Shown piece by piece: positions 25,301 to 27,980 of a DNA stretch of 27,980 bases. The notes under the pieces were generated by a model, which was not told the DNA's origin, searched no databases, and saw nothing but the letters and a program-made list of their open reading frames with translations. A program made the position numbers and the translations under genes. The DNA comes from SCGC-AAA252-I15 sp043822165 (GTDB taxonomy: Archaea > Altiarchaeota > Altiarchaeia > IMC4 > SCGC-AAA252-I15), in the NCBI GenBank assembly GCA_043822165.1, contig JBDRCA010000017.1, forward strand, positions 1 to 27,980, in the 5' to 3' direction. Positions within the stretch are counted from its first letter, which is position 1; every line of letters starts with the position of its first letter.

Positions 25301-26181
25301 GGCTGGTAAGCGAACATCTCGACGTTCTTCTCGTAAACATTAGTCTCATTAGCCCCCACAAACTTCAAATCCTTTGCGAAAATCCTCTCCCGCTTACAAG
25401 TCGCAGAATCATTGACGATACCGACAACATCACAAGTCCTTGCGAGAGTATAAACAAAAGAAAGAACCGCGCTCTCATACGTCTTGTACCTACTCTGCTC
25501 TTGGCGCCACATCTCTTTTACGTACTCTTCCTCGTCAACGCCTATGATGTAGTAGTCGTCGTCCACGACCACGAACAAACCAATCTTCGAGAAAGCGTCG
25601 TCAACGTCAGCGGAACTCATAAGCGCAGGATTCACAGATGCGGGATACTTTTTAGTCTGCTGACCCAAGACAGTGTATTTACCGCTGAACGCAGTAGTCC
25701 GGTTCGCGACACCAATATTTTCTATGTCGTCACAGTTAGAAGTATCCCAAGTGCCGGCAAGCTCGTCTTTGCAGGTGTAGGAGCCGTTGTTGAAAACCCT
25801 AATCTGCTTTACGAAACAATAGGCGCGGGAAACGCCAGGCCCGGCCTCAGGAAGTGGTCCAACAGGCACTGTCGAGCTTGACGGATTAGTCGTCGTCGAC
25901 GTGGCAGGCCCCGTCGTCGTTGAAGGGATAGTGCTGGAGGGTAATGAAGTAGTAATCAGGCCATACACTTTTGAGTCATCAGGATGACCCTGGTATTTTC
26001 CCAACTTGTCTATGAGAATGAACCCGTACCAGGGATCGTGCTCGAAGTCGTCGCCGCAGATTGCGTAGTCGTTCATGCAGGAGTAGTCCTGGCTTATGCC
26101 GGTTGAAGCGAGGAATAGCAAAGCGAGCATTATGAAAAACACAGCGGTTTTTCTGACGTGGGTTGGAACGGCCGGAACCAT
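19342..26181 (-). CDS. Giant Cys-rich, Thr/Pro-stalked membrane-anchored surface protein
   Basis: A 2279-residue protein. Residues 11-30 are a signal peptide (KTAVFFIMLALLFLASTGIS). Residues 77-108 form a first Thr/Ser/Pro stalk. About 115-390 is a folded, Cys-poor domain; 390-770 has scattered Cys pairs and many Trp. A second Thr/Pro stalk (TTTTVP/TTSIPTTS type) runs 770-843. About 945-1315 is an array of Cys-rich units of the form C-X3-DPCG-X3-GCGW-DP-X4-C. About 1330-2100 is a large soluble region rich in sequons and aromatic residues. An Ig-like beta domain (about 2120-2225) precedes a single membrane helix at about 2231-2249 and a 30-residue inner tail ending LKDFFGFK. The N-terminus is outside. 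It is coupled to the VirB6-like gene downstream. No homologous family was recognised; adhesion, contact or transfer is inference. Confidence 0.85.
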   Translation of the reverse strand: MVPAVPTHVRKTAVFFIMLALLFLASTGISQDYSCMNDYAICGDDFEHDPWYGFILIDKLGKYQGHPDDSKVYGLITTSLPSSTIPSTTTGPATSTTTNPSSSTVPVGPLPEAGPGVSRAYCFVKQIRVFNNGSYTCKDELAGTWDTSNCDDIENIGVANRTTAFSGKYTVLGQQTKKYPASVNPALMSSADVDDAFSKIGLFVVVDDDYYIIGVDEEEYVKEMWRQEQSRYKTYESAVLSFVYTLARTCDVVGIVNDSATCKRERIFAKDLKFVGANETNVYEKNVEMFAYQPCLWFVIDYGKFVRYPGTMIVVLNKSKFGSHKGFNFFAIVDQETQAINHVYVESVFPGTYPGAVQGEVCCEAVFFDNISYQCVPVGRCPSPDEEACWKSSLEYGGCTEVGETNCFDCVNAPDEHKVNNALYTWNKNAADRLFGCDDCGAGNYTCSLGASIATSRKDFPDVFVAPEDWPSDFYESWEECGYYPTWDLSHWTGPTSGVWSSGNCNCLTGWRGKMGGAGLDVSWMCQAAACNECKDRGYGCQWETGSRNGCFNCRDPMPDGRPDPILINESVPSIISVIVAVFANESHYDGSSVKCGDNTGRGYEYVWLDPGCVGGCASQDCMLPWGGTKIDDMPDDDFPPGWNPNRDDWKLSERGGGVTWGKVMGTATFNYMDYPTDADPKNCSDWMGEDPLVDPSDSTEEPPWFWGDRYSSCVFEDLGDPTTFTCNCTRPEHEPKKHTPCVCGDPASPKPKSLPTNYDDCLGSPCWLQGDPGTTTVPATTTTTPVTTIPTTTTVPSSTTLPASTTVPGSPTTSIPTTSTVAGSTTVPTLTTIPTTSTVMPDMSATLRYYRLFNRDTVWTNTFKITPEISNVTVKECTKLITCAEAYTDIKEVKDGGTFLSKENSLPDLCNFHASSLVCDGCLYSDDECRGCFEPGADFNVTICHDYPDNDTCDPNGCNIAGGCFWRGDPGVSGGGGWCEPCSRAPSHNVCMSYFTLEQCTSDPCGFENCGWDPDHEICRTQGYGNRDCEAMCGASGSDNDCDEKTVCNMTSPVSTEGCTYDTIVMGSPGTVNANCLSCDKFRGAKCLYYATKDSCEDDLCGFKCWWWEPNPPNLPQCLNCDPSAMSKGCGAYDSIPNCNENPCDIEGGCARTESDQCMSCNFISECEMYGEASCTENPCGIGDGCGWNPDTGKCVTARSYMGLCSDIAGNDLTKCLTDAATVVPGGCWASMTASCPFGCFGSSPWCFTLTPPFYCWPVSTGLCVNCNGLDGLPVSSCYDYSSNNASEILNVDHGQGGCIRDDCQVGPCGWDPDRERCIPALTVEPGNGSGWIRSGGRTGDTGENIGGGRLYVHSGGGANVPNQSESEGFSLMKHWKNPGFGLFDWEMFFRNASIWSEVKEIYTLQIMHEHFENKTPVKRSTDGATINVNCGWQNLMSCDIDTMKCGTWTDEENYDLSSGYWDTLKKREPMENTERPDPPPEICGELCAKKVIKWAQYNMTARDRALDRQGDPWRYWNYTIHGGSVDIKINETRLGETNSRTTIEGSFTKNPIFKLSTDHGNVFPLPSHPYTHLNWFNMPNYGEDWSLQDDSANISVDLNYTINATLTRAPLAMQCLWDGCLHHTGWASAYGGGFDPPCGTEHDRVYWGDWEKRWCVGSCPCNDWDESTCVAQQSNGQGGKADWIDAWVKCMEWTNYTCGYIGPIPIECCICAHEDSNSTDSWWVWNFAWQFRCVSCWNHDRCDYPLSESGGSGGGNKRFLEEINDSSVVVAASYGTKFSISRPLGPGYTPTDKMKVNITGYIDTYGDHNVTAYIRIKAEPDLLNGFNIRFPEKFYFEYTAKTYPTEHELYRTQRTWELDECIHHPTITDFPGDESLLWCPEASGSLDYVECGDYPPYENLKPPGEKEFESQTLMCLDTKTKDFYTMIMKLRQPENAYLVLVNNPLKKWNHYYDLFLAVDKNYTWELPLYGIDAGVFWFDAMTWVDASQALGVARNFHEDEANYYDLAALYPQLKRPDREYAMLYRNFTVTNLHGVKLNKYVDVNGIVKYDREDGVYHIYFNSKTLNASVLGSSYITLFTNYRSVNVPLLGSASGGAPSLSSPTTPMAFPVASAPSVSNYVTQRKGVILTIIAPDNPKAFTNVDITVSISPDPPDSIDPERVIKLEVWEPYHQYVEIKRGDPGPHLSFMIEKSKAAVTAKYAGSGDDANGYKAAVAYKLISPDTPTALDWLVQNILLLALAFAAIVSYRFFMEKRMDYYTMMQESGLYEMLKDFFGFK
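22200..23345 (-). repeat. Degenerate Cys-rich repeat array encoded in the giant gene
   Basis: At least six protein repeats of roughly 40-70 residues share a core such as TSDPCGFENCGWDPDHEIC, TENPCGIGDGCGWNPDTGKC, NENPCDIEGGCARTESDQC and QVGPCGWDPDRERC. DNA identity between units is low, so they are old. The C...DPCG..GCGW..C pattern resembles PSI/plexin-type cysteine repeats, by eye only. Confidence 0.7.
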
Positions 26182-26205
26182 AACTAAATTTATTAGTATT
26201 ATGTT

Positions 26206-26213
26206 AGTAAAAA
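26206..26213 (-). promoter_or_regulatory. Weak TATA-like box before the giant gene
   Basis: On the minus strand TTTTTACT is centred about 28 bases before the ATG at 26181, in the 34-base gap after the site-2 protease stop. It may instead act as a T-tract terminator. No clear ribosome-binding site precedes the ATG, so a leaderless start is possible. Confidence 0.25.
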
Positions 26214-26215
26214 GC

Positions 26216-27286
26216 CTAACTCACAAGCCGTTTAAGACCGCGGCGATAGTAGGCGTCAGCCACGAGATTATGTGTCAAGTAACCCACGACTTTCTTGTCT
26301 GAGACCACCAGCATAAAGTCCGCGGACAAGACATCCTTTACGTTGTCTGAAACCTGCGCGGAAGCATCCAACACCGAGTATTTTTGCGTGGCGAACCCGC
26401 TCAGCGGCTTCGAAAGATTCCCGCCAACGTCTTTAACATCCCTTAAATCCATGACGCCCAACACGCGACCGCCCTCGCCGTAGACGACGTAATGAGAAGC
26501 TTGAGAAGAATCCATAAGATGGAGTATGAAGTCGGAGACAAGAGTAGTCCCATCAACCTTTGCAACGTTCCTGTTGGCCAAGTCAGACACCTTCAAGCCC
26601 CTGAACGCCCGCCTGAACTTGACAATCTTTAGTTCACTGCCGCTTGTAACAAACAACGCGAACGATATCACCATCAGGATTATGTTTCCGTCCAGTATTC
26701 CCACAACCAAGAGAAGCGGAAAAATAAGCTGCTGGCCGACCGACACCGAAAGCTGCGTCGCAGCAAGATAATCCATTCGAAGAGCCAGTATCGCGCGCAA
26801 AACCCTGCCCCCATCCATGGGAAACCCTGGAACAATATTAAACAATGCAAGCAACAGATTCACGTACATTACCGTGTGGAGGACGTGGCCGCCCGTGAAC
26901 GCGAAATCCTCGGGGGAAATAACGTCCAAGTACCCTAAGGAGGCAACGCCGGAAAAATGTATCAAAACAAAACACAATCCAACAACCACGAGATTAAACG
27001 CCGGCCCCGCAGAAGCCATAGCCAACTCAAGCCGCGGATTCTCAGGCACCTCAACGTTAGCCACGCCACCGAAAAAAATCAACACAATCCTCTCCACGGG
27101 AACACCCCCCGCCTTCGCGACCAACGAATGCGCGAGCTCGTGCAAGACCACGAACGAGAAAACAGTCACGAAGAAGAATACCCCACCCCAGCCTAACGGC
27201 AGGAACAAGACGAAAAAAAGAATAAAGCTTACGTGAATCTCAACCGGAATCCCGAACAAGGACACGAGCTTGAAAGAAGACTTCAT
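26216..27286 (-). CDS. Site-2 protease family (M50) membrane metalloprotease with CBS region
   Basis: An intramembrane zinc protease of 356 residues. The zinc site HELAH is at 49-53 (VVLHELAHSLVAKAGG) and the third ligand region NIVPGFPMDGGRVL at 150-163 includes Asp158. About six membrane segments lie in residues 1-215. The C-terminal 140 residues form a CBS-pair-like cytosolic domain (VSDLANRNVAKVDGTTLVSD, HYVVYGEGGRVLGVMDLRDV, DFMLVVSDKKVVGYLTHN). M50 proteins with CBS domains are common in archaea and bacteria; the SpoIVFB-type relatives sense nucleotides. Start ATG 27286 lies seven bases after the ilvN/H stop, so the two share an operon. It ends 34 bases before the giant surface protein gene, whose processing it could affect; that link is speculation. 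Confidence 0.9.
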   Translation of the reverse strand: MKSSFKLVSLFGIPVEIHVSFILFFVLFLPLGWGGVFFFVTVFSFVVLHELAHSLVAKAGGVPVERIVLIFFGGVANVEVPENPRLELAMASAGPAFNLVVVGLCFVLIHFSGVASLGYLDVISPEDFAFTGGHVLHTVMYVNLLLALFNIVPGFPMDGGRVLRAILALRMDYLAATQLSVSVGQQLIFPLLLVVGILDGNIILMVISFALFVTSGSELKIVKFRRAFRGLKVSDLANRNVAKVDGTTLVSDFILHLMDSSQASHYVVYGEGGRVLGVMDLRDVKDVGGNLSKPLSGFATQKYSVLDASAQVSDNVKDVLSADFMLVVSDKKVVGYLTHNLVADAYYRRGLKRLVS

Positions 27287-27293
27287 GAGAAAC

Positions 27294-27785
27294 TTAGCCC
27301 CTCTGCATCGCGGTCATCCCGGTGCGAGCAAGCTCTTTTATGCCGAACTGGCGGGCCAGATCAACGAACGCGTTAATCTTGTCTGAGTCCCCGGTAATCT
27401 CGACGCACAAAGACTTCGGGGCGACGTCGACGATGTTAGCCCTGAAAACGTCAGCGTACATGATGACTTGGGAGCGCACGCGCTCGTCTGGCGTGTGAAT
27501 CTTAACCAGACACAACTCCCTGCAAACAGCGTGCTCCCCGGTGATGTCCATGACTTTTATGACGTTTGGTAGCTTGTTCAACTGCTTCGTAATCTGCTCC
27601 AGAATGCTCTCGTCGCCCTTAGTGAGAATCGTCATCCGCGCAATATCGGGGTTGTCGGTGGGGCCGACAGTAATACTGTTTATGTTGAATCTCCTGCGCG
27701 AAAACATCGAGGAAATCCTCTGCAAGACTCCCGGCTTGTGCTCGACTAATGCCGTCAATATCTGGTTTTCTGGTTTATCCGCCAT
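27294..27785 (-). CDS. ilvN: Acetolactate synthase small (regulatory) subunit
   Basis: The regulatory subunit of acetohydroxyacid synthase in branched-chain amino acid synthesis. The N-terminal ACT domain reads TALVEHKPGVLQRISSMFSR and RRFNINSITVGPTDNPDIAR, and the C-terminal domain includes ELCLVKIHTPDERVRSQVIM and VDVAPKSLCVEITGDSDKIN. Its 163 residues are normal. Usually it follows the large subunit ilvB; here no ilvB is upstream within 195 bases and the gene is instead followed by a site-2 protease, so the catalytic subunit must be elsewhere. The symbol ilvN or ilvH is equivalent. Confidence 0.94.
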   Translation of the reverse strand: MADKPENQILTALVEHKPGVLQRISSMFSRRRFNINSITVGPTDNPDIARMTILTKGDESILEQITKQLNKLPNVIKVMDITGEHAVCRELCLVKIHTPDERVRSQVIMYADVFRANIVDVAPKSLCVEITGDSDKINAFVDLARQFGIKELARTGMTAMQRG

Positions 27786-27812
27786 AGTAAGTTATTTATT
27801 ATGCTCTACTGC

Positions 27813-27832
27813 TGTGAATATGTGGGTTCACA
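27813..27832. promoter_or_regulatory. Inverted repeat in the ilvN promoter region
   Basis: TGTGAA and TTCACA are separated by eight bases. The spacer carries a weak minus-strand TATA-like ACATATTC about 35 bases before the ilvN ATG, so a bound repressor could block it. Lrp-type control is a guess. Confidence 0.3.
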
Positions 27833-27916
27833 AGGTGTTTAATCTTATGACCTATTCAATATTAATACTCTTTCCAAATTAGCTAGTAGTAAAATAGCCT
27901 GTATCTTATAGAATTC

Positions 27917-27924
27917 TTTAAAAG
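27917..27924 (+). promoter_or_regulatory. TATA-like box for a gene starting at the right edge
   Basis: TTTAAAAG is centred about 37 bases before an ATG at 27958, with an eight-T run between. It faces away from ilvN. Confidence 0.3.
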
Positions 27925-27957
27925 ATAGTTTTTTACAGGTTTTTTTTAGGGTGGGAG

Positions 27958-27980
27958 ATGCGCATTTATATCATTGAATG
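27958..27980 (+). CDS. Possible gene start, truncated at the right edge
   Basis: ATG 27958 follows GGGTGGGAG, a plausible ribosome-binding site, and a TATA-like box. Only seven complete codons (MRIYIIE) are visible, so no product can be named. Confidence 0.3.

Noticed and set aside
25156..25881. 241-residue plus-strand frame
   Set aside because: Antisense to the N-terminal domain of the giant gene, with no recognisable motif or promoter.
1..27980. tRNA, rRNA, riboswitch, IS element or att site
   Set aside because: Intergenic gaps are short and AT-rich. No cloverleaf, T-loop GTTCGA context, terminal inverted repeats or transposase were seen.

Overview
The window reads as chromosomal DNA of an archaeon that uses methanofuran and tetrahydromethanopterin C1 chemistry. 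Evidence for Archaea: the aIF2-gamma, PIN protein, Rpo7, Spt4, archaeal dephospho-CoA kinase, eS24, eS27 block; tRNA C56 methyltransferase Trm56; a stand-alone GMP synthase glutaminase; and AT-rich TATA-like boxes about 25-35 bases before many start codons. O-phosphoseryl-tRNA(Cys) synthetase (SepRS) and the methanofuran genes mfnB, mfnE and mfnF point to a methanogen, an Archaeoglobus relative, or a lineage with a methyl-branch Wood-Ljungdahl pathway such as Altiarchaeota or Hadesarchaea. The exact lineage is a guess; no rRNA is present. Most genes look about 50% GC. A block from the second half of SepRS to about base 4400 is clearly AT-richer.

Layout: 1-838 is the 3' part of a secreted, sequon-rich surface protein. 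839-1166 looks like a frame-broken remnant, possibly of a clamp-loader-type AAA+ gene. 1206-2888 is SepRS with a patchy base composition. 3058-4381 holds an AT-rich ClpP-fold (SDP-like) protease with a C-terminal zinc ribbon and a small overlapping gene. argB (minus) is divergent from a long plus-strand information-processing cluster (5370-9626): eS6, aIF2-gamma, PIN protein, Rpo7, Spt4, DUF359 kinase, eS24, eS27. Then come a DUF429 RNase-H-fold protein, a COG2509-type FAD dehydrogenase, Trm56 and MfnF (9688-13151). Facing them on the minus strand is a tightly overlapping operon: radical SAM/B12 protein, MfnE, MfnB and a HisA-like protein (13148-16611). guaA(a) follows on plus.

The last third is on the minus strand: ilvN/H and a CBS-containing site-2 protease (27785-26216), then a 2279-residue cysteine-rich, Thr/Pro-stalked, membrane-anchored surface protein (26181-19342), and one base later a VirB6/TrbL/CedA-like polytopic protein with a very long Gly/Ala/Lys tail (19340-17283). 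This two-gene surface module is the best candidate for an undescribed system. The second is the radical SAM gene coupled to methanofuran synthesis. A short new gene may start on plus at the right edge.
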